Below, piece by piece: positions 34,900 through 43,570 of a stretch of 64,000 nt of DNA. How positions within the stretch are numbered: position 1 is the stretch's first letter; each line of letters opens with the position of its first letter. The notes beneath the pieces were generated by a model that worked only from the letters and a program-made list of their open reading frames with translations, did not search any database and was not told where the DNA came from. This DNA comes from Bacillus sp. NTK034 (lineage in GTDB: Bacteria; Bacillota; Bacilli; Bacillales; Cytobacillaceae), in the NCBI RefSeq assembly GCF_017303275.1, contig NZ_JAFKOJ010000001.1:868001-932000 (forward strand). The letters run 5' to 3'. The translations under genes and the position numbers were made by a program.

Positions 34900-35853
34900 A
34901 TGATCCAATTTGACAATGTGTCAAAACAGTATGGGGATGGAACAAAGGCTGTTAATTCAATTAACTTACATATAAATGAAGGCGAGTTCTTCGTTATTAT
35001 TGGTCCGAGCGGCTCTGGAAAAACTACGGTTCTGAAAATGATTAATAGACTGATTCCTTTGACTTCAGGAACGATATCTATTAAAGGCAAACGGATAAGT
35101 GACTATGATATTCATGAGCTTCGCTGGGATATTGGTTATGTCCTCCAGCAGATTGCCCTTTTTCCTCACATGACAATTGGGGAAAATATCGCGATCGTAC
35201 CGGAGCTAAAGAACTGGGAACAGGGGAAAATCAAAGAACGGATTGATGAGTTATTGGAAATGGTCGGTTTGGAGCCTGACATCTACCGCAGCCGAAAGCC
35301 GCATGAACTCTCAGGGGGACAGCAGCAAAGAGTGGGTGTAACAAGAGCGCTGGCAGCCAATCCGCCCATCATCCTGATGGACGAGCCTTTTAGTGCGCTG
35401 GATCCTATAAGCAGGGAAAAGCTTCAGGATGACCTAATCCATCTTCAGAAAAAAATAAAGAAAACAATCGTCTTTGTCACACATGATATGAAGGAAGCTT
35501 TAAAGCTCGGTGACCGCATTTGCGTCATGAAGTGCGGGGAAATCATCCAAATTGGCACCCCAGAGGAGCTGCTGGCTAACCCGGAGAACGAATTTGTCCG
35601 GCAGTTTGTCGGGGAAGACCAGGGACCGTACATAGAGGGATTCAGCCTTCATGATATTCTCCTGCCGAATTCAGAAACCGAACAGAACGGGGCAATCATT
35701 TCCGTCTCGGCTTCACTGGAAGAAACGCTTAGCTTATTGGCTTCTCATGATGAGCTTGCTGTAGAAGAAGGCGGAAGTATCATTGGAATGGTTAACAGGC
35801 AGGCTGTTATTCGTAAGCTGGCTGGCATCAAACAGAAAGAGGTGAGGTCATGA
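34900..35853 (+). CDS. ABC transporter ATPase, quaternary-amine class (OpuCA/EgtV-like)
   Basis: 317 aa. Walker A is GPSGSGKTTVLKMINRL, the Q-loop YVLQQIALFPHMTIGENIAIVP, the signature LSGGQQQRVGVTRALAANPP and Walker B ILMDEPFSALDP, followed by a D/H-loop TIVFVTHDMKEALKLGDRICVMKCG. The C-terminal about 70 residues hold one CBS-like unit (AIISVSASLEETLSLLASHDELAVEEGGSIIGMVNRQAVI) rather than two. The ATP-binding part matches the OpuBA/OpuCA family for glycine betaine, carnitine or choline. It overlaps the permease gene by 4 bases. Confidence 0.9.
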   Translation: MIQFDNVSKQYGDGTKAVNSINLHINEGEFFVIIGPSGSGKTTVLKMINRLIPLTSGTISIKGKRISDYDIHELRWDIGYVLQQIALFPHMTIGENIAIVPELKNWEQGKIKERIDELLEMVGLEPDIYRSRKPHELSGGQQQRVGVTRALAANPPIILMDEPFSALDPISREKLQDDLIHLQKKIKKTIVFVTHDMKEALKLGDRICVMKCGEIIQIGTPEELLANPENEFVRQFVGEDQGPYIEGFSLHDILLPNSETEQNGAIISVSASLEETLSLLASHDELAVEEGGSIIGMVNRQAVIRKLAGIKQKEVRS

Positions 35854-37367
35854 ACACCTTCAGCTCTGTTTTTAATGAAAGGAAAGGTCAATTATTAAGT
35901 GTACTTATTGAGCATATACAGATTTCGCTTATTGCATTGTTTTTTTCAGTACTGATTGCGATTCCGCTTGGGATTTATTTGACAAAAAAACAAAGAATCG
36001 CAGAAGGGATCATTGGAGTGACGGCCGTATTGCAGACTGTTCCGTCATTAGCTTTGCTTGGACTTTTGATTCCTTTATTCGGCATTGGGAAAGTTCCGGC
36101 TATTATCGCATTAGTCGTGTATGCACTTTTGCCCATTCTAAGAAATACATATACAGGCATTAAGGAAGTGGATGATTCCATTATCGAAGCGGCTCGGGCG
36201 ATGGGAATGAACAGGCGGAAAAGGCTCATGAAGGTAGAGCTTCCTCTCGCCATGCCGGTTATTATGGCCGGTATCCGCACGGCTATGGTGTTAATTGTTG
36301 GAACGGCTACTCTTGCTGCATTAATTGGAGCAGGAGGCTTGGGAGACCTGATTCTGCTTGGAATTGACCGGAACAACACGGCCTTGATTGTTCTGGGGGC
36401 CATACCTGCGGCCTTATTGGCGATCCTTTTTGATATGCTGCTGCGCCGCTTCGAGAATATGTCATTTAAAAGATCCCTCACTGCGCTGGGGGTATTCATC
36501 GGGGCGATGATATTGGTTATGGCGCTTCCATTACTGACAAATAAATCGGATGAAAATCTTGTTATTGGAGGAAAGCTTGGTTCAGAACCGGAGATCCTAA
36601 TCAATATGTACAAATTGCTAATTGAAAATGAAACGGATCTTAATGTGGAATTACAGCCTGGATTAGGGAAAACATCGTTTGTCTTCAATGCGCTGAAGTC
36701 AGGTAGTATTGATGTGTATCCTGAGTTTACCGGTACAGCTATTGCGGAGTTTTTAAAAGAGACAGCGGTAAGCACAGACAGTGGAGAGGTTTATGAGCAA
36801 GCGAGAAAAGGGATGAAGGACCAATTCAATATGAAGCTGTTAGAACCGATGGCTTACAACAATACGTATGCTTTGGCAGTGCCAGAACAATTGGCTGAGG
36901 AATATAGCCTGCAAACCATTTCAGATCTAAAAGCAGTCGAGCAAAACATAAAAGCAGGCTTCACCCTTGAATTCTCTGACCGGGAAGATGGCTATCGAGG
37001 CATTCAAAAGCTTTATGGCGTGGATTTTCCAACTGTTTTAACCATGGAGCCAAAGCTGCGCTATGGAGCAATTGAAAATGGTGAAATCAACTTAGTGGAC
37101 GCATATTCTACTGATAGTGAAATCGCAAGGTACAATCTCACTGTCCTGGAGGATGACAAGAATCTGTTTCCTCCGTATCAGGGTGCCCCATTGCTAAGAG
37201 CTGAAACAGCAGAAGAACACCCCGAATTGGTCAAAGTCTTAAACAAACTGAGCGGTAAAATTAGTGACGATGAAATGCGTGAAATGAATTATAAAGTCAA
37301 TGTTGAAGGAACAAGTGCTGAAGAAACAGCCCGGGACTATTTGCAGAAGGAAGGATTGCTGAAGTAA
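35850..37367 (+). CDS. ABC permease fused to substrate-binding domain (OpuC/EgtU-like)
   Basis: 505 aa. Residues 1-205 form a MetI-type permease with about six helices (ISLIALFFSVLIAIPLGIYLTK, EEA-like loop IIEAARAMGMNRRKRLMKVELPLAMPVI). A membrane helix (about 210-225) leads to an extracytoplasmic OpuAC-type binding domain (GGKLGSEPEILINMYKLL, GSIDVYPEFTGTAIAEFL, YNNTYALAV, EFSDREDGYRGIQKLYG, LVDAYSTDSEIARYNL). Such fusions include choline/carnitine/bile importers and the ergothioneine transporter EgtU; the substrate cannot be read from the sequence. Confidence 0.9.
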   Translation: MNTFSSVFNERKGQLLSVLIEHIQISLIALFFSVLIAIPLGIYLTKKQRIAEGIIGVTAVLQTVPSLALLGLLIPLFGIGKVPAIIALVVYALLPILRNTYTGIKEVDDSIIEAARAMGMNRRKRLMKVELPLAMPVIMAGIRTAMVLIVGTATLAALIGAGGLGDLILLGIDRNNTALIVLGAIPAALLAILFDMLLRRFENMSFKRSLTALGVFIGAMILVMALPLLTNKSDENLVIGGKLGSEPEILINMYKLLIENETDLNVELQPGLGKTSFVFNALKSGSIDVYPEFTGTAIAEFLKETAVSTDSGEVYEQARKGMKDQFNMKLLEPMAYNNTYALAVPEQLAEEYSLQTISDLKAVEQNIKAGFTLEFSDREDGYRGIQKLYGVDFPTVLTMEPKLRYGAIENGEINLVDAYSTDSEIARYNLTVLEDDKNLFPPYQGAPLLRAETAEEHPELVKVLNKLSGKISDDEMREMNYKVNVEGTSAEETARDYLQKEGLLK

Positions 37368-37383
37368 AGATTAACAAAAATAT

Positions 37384-37423
37384 CAGAACAGCGCCTGAAC
37401 GAATTCGTGCAGGCGCTGTTCTG
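37384..37423. terminator. 14-bp hairpin between convergent genes
   Basis: CAGAACAGCGCCTG (37384-37397) pairs perfectly with CAGGCGCTGTTCTG (37410-37423). The T-rich side lies on the minus strand, so it best ends the LacI transcript, but it can serve both. Confidence 0.85.
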
Positions 37424-37437
37424 ATTTACATATGAAT

Positions 37438-38403
37438 CTAAATGGATTGGACTGAATCACCCGAAATGAGTGTTACATAGATACGCTCATTTTCCACTGG
37501 TTCACCAGTAATCAGCTTCAGGAGATGTTCAGCAGACACAGCTCCCCATTTTCGCTCTGAATAATCGATAGTTGCCAATCTGGGCTGGGTGTAGTGAGAA
37601 AGCTCAATATTATCGAAACCGATGATGTGAATATGCTTCCCAATCTGATACTGTGTTTTTGCCAAATAATTGTACATACCGATGGCCATTTCATCATTCA
37701 GGCAGAAAACCGCAGCGGGATCTGTAAATTCTTTTACGATTTGCGCAGCTGCCTTCTCGCCTGCATGTTTATTAAAATCACCCGGGAGTTCGTGGTAATC
37801 GATATACTGATATCTTTTGACTGCCTGCCGGACTGCTTCAATCCGCTGAGCAGCATCATACGAGCCATCCGGCCCATTTACAGCATAAATTTTGCGATGC
37901 CCTTTTTCAATCAGAAAATCAATAGCAAGTGTTGCCCCGGAAGTATTATGCAATAAAACCTGGTTAATATTAGGATGGTTTAATTCTCTATCCATCACGA
38001 CTATCTTATGTCCTGCGTCTGCGTGCTTCAGCAGTTCCTCACTCGAGAAGGAGAAATCCAAAACGATGGCCCCGTCAATCATGCGTTCTGGTATAAAGCG
38101 GTGTGACTCTTTACCTCCGCAAACAATCATCTCGTATCCTTTACTGTTAAGGGCGTCCTGAATGCCCTGCAGGAGCTGTCCATAAAAAGCACCGCCAAAA
38201 TTAGTTAAGAAGACGCCAATTATTTTCGTTTCTCTTTTCTTTAGTGATCGTGCTGCAGCATTCGGCACGTAGTTTAGCTCCTTGGCAATGGCCAGGATTT
38301 TTGCTGCAGTCTCCTCTGTAACCTTCGGGTTTCCGTTCAGAGCATAGGAAACAGTTGATATGGAGACACCCGCTTTTTTTGCTATGTCTTTAATACTTGT
38401 CAC
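37438..38403 (-). CDS. LacI-family regulator of the beta-1,2-glucan locus
   Basis: 321 aa. N-terminal LacI helix-turn-helix TSIKDIAKKAGVSISTVSYALNGNPKVTEETAAKILAIAKELNYVPNAAARSLKKR. The sensor domain has IIGVFLTNFGGAFYGQLLQGIQDAL, DGAIVLDFSF, HRKIYAVNG, VFCLNDEMAIGMYNYL and HIIGFDNIELSHYTQP. It is the last gene of the minus-strand cluster (GH3-GH94-GH13-lacI) and is the most likely protein to bind the GAAACGTTTC sites at 45789-46076. A cre-like site lies just before its start. Confidence 0.88.
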   Translation of the reverse strand: MTSIKDIAKKAGVSISTVSYALNGNPKVTEETAAKILAIAKELNYVPNAAARSLKKRETKIIGVFLTNFGGAFYGQLLQGIQDALNSKGYEMIVCGGKESHRFIPERMIDGAIVLDFSFSSEELLKHADAGHKIVVMDRELNHPNINQVLLHNTSGATLAIDFLIEKGHRKIYAVNGPDGSYDAAQRIEAVRQAVKRYQYIDYHELPGDFNKHAGEKAAAQIVKEFTDPAAVFCLNDEMAIGMYNYLAKTQYQIGKHIHIIGFDNIELSHYTQPRLATIDYSERKWGAVSAEHLLKLITGEPVENERIYVTLISGDSVQSI

Positions 38404-38449
38404 GATTCTCTCTCCAGTCTCTGCAGTAGGCTCTCCTTTTATTATACAT

Positions 38450-38463
38450 TGTGAGCGCTTCCA
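38450..38463 (-). promoter_or_regulatory. cre-like site ahead of the lacI-type gene
   Basis: On the minus strand TGGAAGCGCTCACA fits the relaxed cre pattern (TGnAAnCGnTnnCA) and lies between the GH13 gene and this regulator, next to a TATAAT at 38441-38446. Confidence 0.5.
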
Positions 38464-38470
38464 GCTATAG

Positions 38471-40087
38471 TCAATTTTTCATTTTATAAACAACTGCTTC
38501 ATAAGGGCGCATCTTCTGATCGCCGGGAGGGGAAAGATAATTATGGATAAGCAGATTGCCACTCATGCTGCTGAGGAGGAGAGACCTCACTTCTTTTTCT
38601 GTAAAATTGCAGATTATCAACCATTTTTCACCCTTATATCTTCTTTCATACGCATAGATTCCCGGCTCACTTTCCAGCAGCCGATAGTCGCCATATAAGA
38701 TAATGTCATTTGATTTTCTCAATTCTATCAGTTTTTTATAGAAGCGGAAAATCGATTGACGCGCATCTAAATCGCAAGCTGCATTAATTGAAATATAATT
38801 TGGATTCACATCAATCCAAGGAACACCGTATGTAAAGCCGGCATTCTTGTCTGCATTCCACTGCATTGGTGTTCTGGCATTATCCCGGCCTTTCACATAG
38901 ATGGAATTCATTATAGAATCATGAGGATAGCCCGCTGAAATTCGCTCATTATACATATTGAGTGTTTCAATATCGCTGTAAGAGTCCAAATCCGGGAATT
39001 TGATATTTGTCATCCCGATTTCTTCCCCCTGGTAAATGTAAGGAGTGCCTTTCATGAGATGTAAAAGGGCGGCAAGCATGGTGGCACTTTCATAGCGGAA
39101 GTCAACATCATTGCCCCATCTGGAAACAATGCGCGGCTGATCATGATTGCTCCAGAACAGGCTATTCCATCCTTTATCTGAAAGACCGGTCTGCCAGTTT
39201 GATAAAACGCGTTTCAGATCTCCTAATTCGAGCGGTTTCAAATCCCATTTCTGCTTTCCTGGCAGCTCATCCAATGCAATATGTTCGAAGGAAAAAACCA
39301 TATCCAGTTCTTTTCGCGAAGGATCAGTATATAACATTGCCTGATTGAGATCTGCCCCGCCGGTTTCCCCGACAGTAACAACGTCCGTTCCCTCTAGTAC
39401 TTCCCGATGCATTTCCTGCAGATACTCGTGGAGGAGGGGACCATTTGCAATTACATGTTGATCCAGATCCTTTGCAATCAGATCAATGACATCCAATCGG
39501 AATCCTTTAATGCCTTTCTTAATCCAGAAACGCATCACATCATAAATGGCCTGACGGACAGGGGGATGATGCCAATTCAAATCAGGCTGTTTTTTACTGA
39601 ACATGTGCAGGTAATACTGTGCTGTCGCAGGATCATATTCCCACGCGCTTCCGCTGAAGAACGACTGCAGGCCGCTAGGCGGGCCATCTTCAAGAGCCTC
39701 TTTCCAAACATAAAAATCCCTGAAAGAATTTTCTTTACTGCTTTTGGATTCAATAAACCAGGGGTGTTCATCCGAGGTATGGTTGGCGACAATATCCATC
39801 ATGATGCCTATTCCGAGGCTGGCAGCCTCGGAAATAAGCCGATCCATATCATCCATAGAACCATATTCAGTGTTTATGCTGTAATAATCGCTGATGTCAT
39901 ACCCATTATCATCGTTTGGTGAAGCATAGACAGGACAGAGCCAGATCAGATCCGCTCCCAATTCCGCAATATAATCGAGCCTCGTAATAAGCCCTTTTAA
40001 ATCACCAATGCCATCTCCATCAGAATCTTTGAAACTGCGAGGGTACACCTGATAAATTACACTCTTATGCCACCATTTCATTTCCAT
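38471..40087 (-). CDS. malL: oligo-1,6-glucosidase-type GH13 alpha-glucosidase
   Basis: 538 aa, GH13 subfamily 31 length. Conserved regions: DIVANHTSDEHPWF, GFRLDVIDLIAK (nucleophile Asp followed by Val, the pattern linked to alpha-1,6 preference), VTVGETGG (acid/base Glu), SNHDQPRIVSRWG, and QPDLNWHHPPVR. It hydrolyses short alpha-linked glucosides such as isomaltose or maltose ends. It sits between the GH94 phosphorylase and the LacI gene of a beta-1,2-glucan locus, where an alpha-glucosidase is not expected. No secretion signal, so it acts inside the cell. Confidence 0.92.
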   Translation of the reverse strand: MEMKWWHKSVIYQVYPRSFKDSDGDGIGDLKGLITRLDYIAELGADLIWLCPVYASPNDDNGYDISDYYSINTEYGSMDDMDRLISEAASLGIGIMMDIVANHTSDEHPWFIESKSSKENSFRDFYVWKEALEDGPPSGLQSFFSGSAWEYDPATAQYYLHMFSKKQPDLNWHHPPVRQAIYDVMRFWIKKGIKGFRLDVIDLIAKDLDQHVIANGPLLHEYLQEMHREVLEGTDVVTVGETGGADLNQAMLYTDPSRKELDMVFSFEHIALDELPGKQKWDLKPLELGDLKRVLSNWQTGLSDKGWNSLFWSNHDQPRIVSRWGNDVDFRYESATMLAALLHLMKGTPYIYQGEEIGMTNIKFPDLDSYSDIETLNMYNERISAGYPHDSIMNSIYVKGRDNARTPMQWNADKNAGFTYGVPWIDVNPNYISINAACDLDARQSIFRFYKKLIELRKSNDIILYGDYRLLESEPGIYAYERRYKGEKWLIICNFTEKEVRSLLLSSMSGNLLIHNYLSPPGDQKMRPYEAVVYKMKN

Positions 40088-40140
40088 ATTCAGCCCTCCT
40101 GGATAAAAAGGAAGCGGCCTAAGTGGCCGCCGCTCCTTTA

Positions 40141-43100
40141 TTACAAGTAAATTTCGATCGAATTATTGTTTTCTTTCAAATGCTTTTTAAGTTCAGGACT
40201 GCTGATTCGATACCCGCCTGTGCGGTAAAGGTTGGATATTTGTTCTGCATCCGCCTTGCTGCCGTTAATCATGACTCCGGCTTTTCCATGATTGCCGAGA
40301 TGATAGATAAAAGTCACTTCTTTTCCATCTATCCTGAATTGGAAATCCATACCGTCGTTTTCTTCAGGCAGGACCGGATCAATAATTAAATTCTGTCCAT
40401 CACGCCTGATTCCCAGGGCATTTGAAATCAGCTGATTCATATAAATTCCCGGACCGCTGGAGTAGATTCTCCAGCCGCCTTTTACAGGGGCGGAGCCATC
40501 GCGCAGCTTATCAAAATCTTCGGCTGCTTCATAGCGGGTATTGAATTTTCCGTCCGAGCTGCTGAAGTAAGAATTGCTTTGACGGAGCTCTGCATTCGGC
40601 ACCACTTTTTGTATGCCAATCGGATTTATTTTCTGCAGGCCAGTCCAAACCTCGTCTGATTTCCCGAGCTTGGCCATCGCCTCAACAAACCGAATATGGG
40701 CATGAACATATTGGAGGCCAATTTCACGTCCGAAATTAGCTGCCTGCTCGGCACGTTTGAAGTTTGCGCTGACTCCTCCTCTATAGGAAGCAGGGCGGTC
40801 CATTAAGCGGACTCCATCTGGGTGATACAGTTTTTGTCTGATAATCTTATAGTGTTCTTCTGCCTGTTCCGGAGTCAGAAGCTCGCCAATCATGCTTCTT
40901 GTCATCGGGAGAAGGCGGTATTGTATGCCTGTCTTCGTATCGGAAGGGTGTAACATTAATTCAGGTTTTTCAGGATTTTCCATGTACACAAAACCAGGAA
41001 TCGTTTCGGAAGAAAGCATGTAAGTGTTGAAATCTTTTTTAATACCCTCAGCCATTTCATTAAGTTCAAGTGACAGCTTTTTATCGCAGTGCTTTAATAA
41101 TAAGGAGAATTGGCCGATTACCTGGTATGTCAGTGCCACTGTCCAGCTGCTTGCCATATACTGCTTTAATTGCGCGTTTGCCGGCTGAAGTGTATCATCC
41201 CAGTCCCCGTCTCCATATGAAGATAAATACGTGTCGTGTAAAAAATGATCCTTCATGTACTGAATCTGTTTTTTAACATGATCCAAAAGAGAGGCTTTCT
41301 CTTTCGTAAATTCAAAGCTGCCTTTTTCTGTGAAAGGGAGTGATTCGTTTAATATAGAAAAATCATTCGTTGCCTTCAGATATTCAGCAATCACCTTTAA
41401 TGGCCAGACAATGATATCCCCATGGCTTTCTTCCTGCTGGAATCTGAAATAGTCATCAAACATAAACCATTGCGGCCAGTTTCCATCATCTGCGTATTGG
41501 TGTGAATAGACAGTCAGGATAATATTTTTTACAGAATCATATTTTTGTGTTGCTATAAAATATTCAGTTGGTCCCTGGCAGACATCGCGTGTTCCCCAGG
41601 CTGCCCCGCCGTACTGCTCAAGTCCATGCGGTGCAGAGTAGTGGACGAGCATGTTGTGGGTATACCACCATGCAAGAGCATTAATTTTATTTAATTCTTC
41701 TGTCGCTGCTCCATTTTTGGCAAGGCGGAAGCCGTTCATTGTTGAAGCTAGAAATCCGTGATACTTTTTCTTTTCAGTTTCAAGATTGGTTTGCTTTATG
41801 GCAAGTTCCTTTCCATCAAGCAAACCTTGAATTGCCATACTCCATTCGCTAGTTGTATCCATTTCTAAAACTGCAAGTGAAGCGGCATCATCTTCCAGGT
41901 TTTCTCCGAAGAAACTGGAGTCCTTCAATTTGAAATCAGCACCGTTTATCTGCATGAGGTACGTAAGGTCAGGAAAAACCCTTGAACTGTCTGAGTTTTC
42001 GCCTGCCTTGAAGATAAGCTCATTTCCTTCATGCTCTATTTTGAATGGCTGAGCGTACTCATTATTATTCATAGATACTTGGTTAGTAACGAGATAGCGG
42101 TAAGCTTTTCCTTTATCCGAGCGGACCTGAAGCTCCAACTGGGAAGCATCCGCACAGGTATAAGAAGTTATAACAAGCAAGTCATCTGCTGTTTTATAGT
42201 ACCATCTGCCGTAATTAAATCCCATTTCAAACATGGAAGGCATAGTCAGCAGCCGGTACTGACCGTCTACTTCCACATAAATCCTTTGTCCCGAGGTTTT
42301 CATGATATTTAAAGCATTTCTTGCGTTGGTAAGCATTTTATTAAAGGATGTATTGCCCATAACAATATGAGAGTTAAAAATTCCGTACATATATAAAGTA
42401 GAAGTAAGCACGTTTTTGATATTCTCAACATTTTCCCCAGTCATGATGATGTGCCCATGGGGACGTTCAACCAGCAGTTCTTTCTCCTTTAAGACTACAT
42501 GCTCATGCTGTTCTGTAAAGAAAGATAACAGTGTATCTCCAGAAATCTCTTCCTGATGGCGGCGAGGGAAGAGCACATTGATTTCTGCTTTGGTCATCGA
42601 AACCGTTTCAAGCGGCTTTCCGAAAGCAGGGGAGAAGCGGACTGATTCTAACTTCTTTACTTGTATTTCTGCTGCGTTTGGAACCTTCTCCCAGGCTTCC
42701 AATATCTCATTCTCAAATTCCAAATCTGTAATTGCCTCTTGATGATTTTCTTTGAATATACCATAGAATATTACTTGTGCCTTGCCAGTCAGTTCGATTT
42801 TTTCTGATTGAAGTGCAGTATAGGCGAATTCGTATTGATAGATCTCGTTTGCAAGGGAGACTCTGTCCAACGCTTCAGGGATGTCTGTTTCTTTGTAGGA
42901 CAATCCAAAAAATTGGAATCCATCGGTGGAGTAACCAATAGATTTCGTAAGTGACCCCTGCTGTATATAAGGGAAGCGGCCGCCGCTCGTTGGCTGGTTT
43001 TGCCTTGAGCAAACGGCATACCCATTTTTTGTGCCGTTATATACTTTATGGTCAATGTATTGAGACATGTAAGCTTCATTCGTTCGGACGGCACCTTTGT

Positions 43101-43479
43101 CAGCAAGACCTAAATCCTGTCCGTAGATTACGTCAGCTAAATATCCATCTCCATGTAATTCAATATTCCAGAACCAGGTTGCTTTTTCAGTCAATGTAAA
43201 CGTAACCTGGTAGGAAATCCCGCCGGCTTCACCTTCCCAGACAACCTGGTTATCTGCAGTTCGCATCCTGCTTTGGGACTTGACTCCAAGCAGGGGGAAG
43301 GCCCTGATGCCAGTATCGTCGTGAACGCGTAAAAACAAATTATTTAATGAACCATCTATAGGATTGGAAAGCCACTGGTTGATCATAGTAGAATGATGGG
43401 CGATTTCGAATATATCGCCGCTATTCAAAAACGTAAATGATAAATCATTAGCCTGAATGGTGAACTTTGACCGGGTCAT
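40141..43479 (-). CDS. GH94 1,2-beta-oligoglucan phosphorylase
   Basis: About 1112 aa; ATG at 43479 follows AAGGAAAGAG; an upstream in-frame ATG at 43524 has no site. Layout of GH94 (formerly GH36-like): N-terminal beta-sandwich domains to about residue 570, then an (alpha/alpha)6 barrel with AAWGTRDVCQGPTEYF, YADDGNWPQWFMFD, the general acid region SYGDGDWDDTLQP, YRGGVSANFKRAEQAANFGREIG and a C-terminal beta domain. Size and neighbours (GH3, binding protein, two permeases, LacI) match the L. innocua Lin1839-type enzyme, which reversibly cleaves beta-1,2-oligoglucans with phosphate to release alpha-glucose-1-P. Confidence 0.88.
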   Translation of the reverse strand: MTRSKFTIQANDLSFTFLNSGDIFEIAHHSTMINQWLSNPIDGSLNNLFLRVHDDTGIRAFPLLGVKSQSRMRTADNQVVWEGEAGGISYQVTFTLTEKATWFWNIELHGDGYLADVIYGQDLGLADKGAVRTNEAYMSQYIDHKVYNGTKNGYAVCSRQNQPTSGGRFPYIQQGSLTKSIGYSTDGFQFFGLSYKETDIPEALDRVSLANEIYQYEFAYTALQSEKIELTGKAQVIFYGIFKENHQEAITDLEFENEILEAWEKVPNAAEIQVKKLESVRFSPAFGKPLETVSMTKAEINVLFPRRHQEEISGDTLLSFFTEQHEHVVLKEKELLVERPHGHIIMTGENVENIKNVLTSTLYMYGIFNSHIVMGNTSFNKMLTNARNALNIMKTSGQRIYVEVDGQYRLLTMPSMFEMGFNYGRWYYKTADDLLVITSYTCADASQLELQVRSDKGKAYRYLVTNQVSMNNNEYAQPFKIEHEGNELIFKAGENSDSSRVFPDLTYLMQINGADFKLKDSSFFGENLEDDAASLAVLEMDTTSEWSMAIQGLLDGKELAIKQTNLETEKKKYHGFLASTMNGFRLAKNGAATEELNKINALAWWYTHNMLVHYSAPHGLEQYGGAAWGTRDVCQGPTEYFIATQKYDSVKNIILTVYSHQYADDGNWPQWFMFDDYFRFQQEESHGDIIVWPLKVIAEYLKATNDFSILNESLPFTEKGSFEFTKEKASLLDHVKKQIQYMKDHFLHDTYLSSYGDGDWDDTLQPANAQLKQYMASSWTVALTYQVIGQFSLLLKHCDKKLSLELNEMAEGIKKDFNTYMLSSETIPGFVYMENPEKPELMLHPSDTKTGIQYRLLPMTRSMIGELLTPEQAEEHYKIIRQKLYHPDGVRLMDRPASYRGGVSANFKRAEQAANFGREIGLQYVHAHIRFVEAMAKLGKSDEVWTGLQKINPIGIQKVVPNAELRQSNSYFSSSDGKFNTRYEAAEDFDKLRDGSAPVKGGWRIYSSGPGIYMNQLISNALGIRRDGQNLIIDPVLPEENDGMDFQFRIDGKEVTFIYHLGNHGKAGVMINGSKADAEQISNLYRTGGYRISSPELKKHLKENNNSIEIYL

Positions 43480-43570
43480 CGTTGTCAACTCTTTCCTTTT
43501 TAGGTTTATTAAAACCTCATACACTGGTTTTAGTTAGCTTAGGAGCATGTTAATAGTTATTATAAGTATT

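Noticed and set aside
35975-36775. 266-codon minus-strand frame inside the permease-binding protein gene
   Set aside because: Antisense to a clear gene; no recognisable protein motifs.
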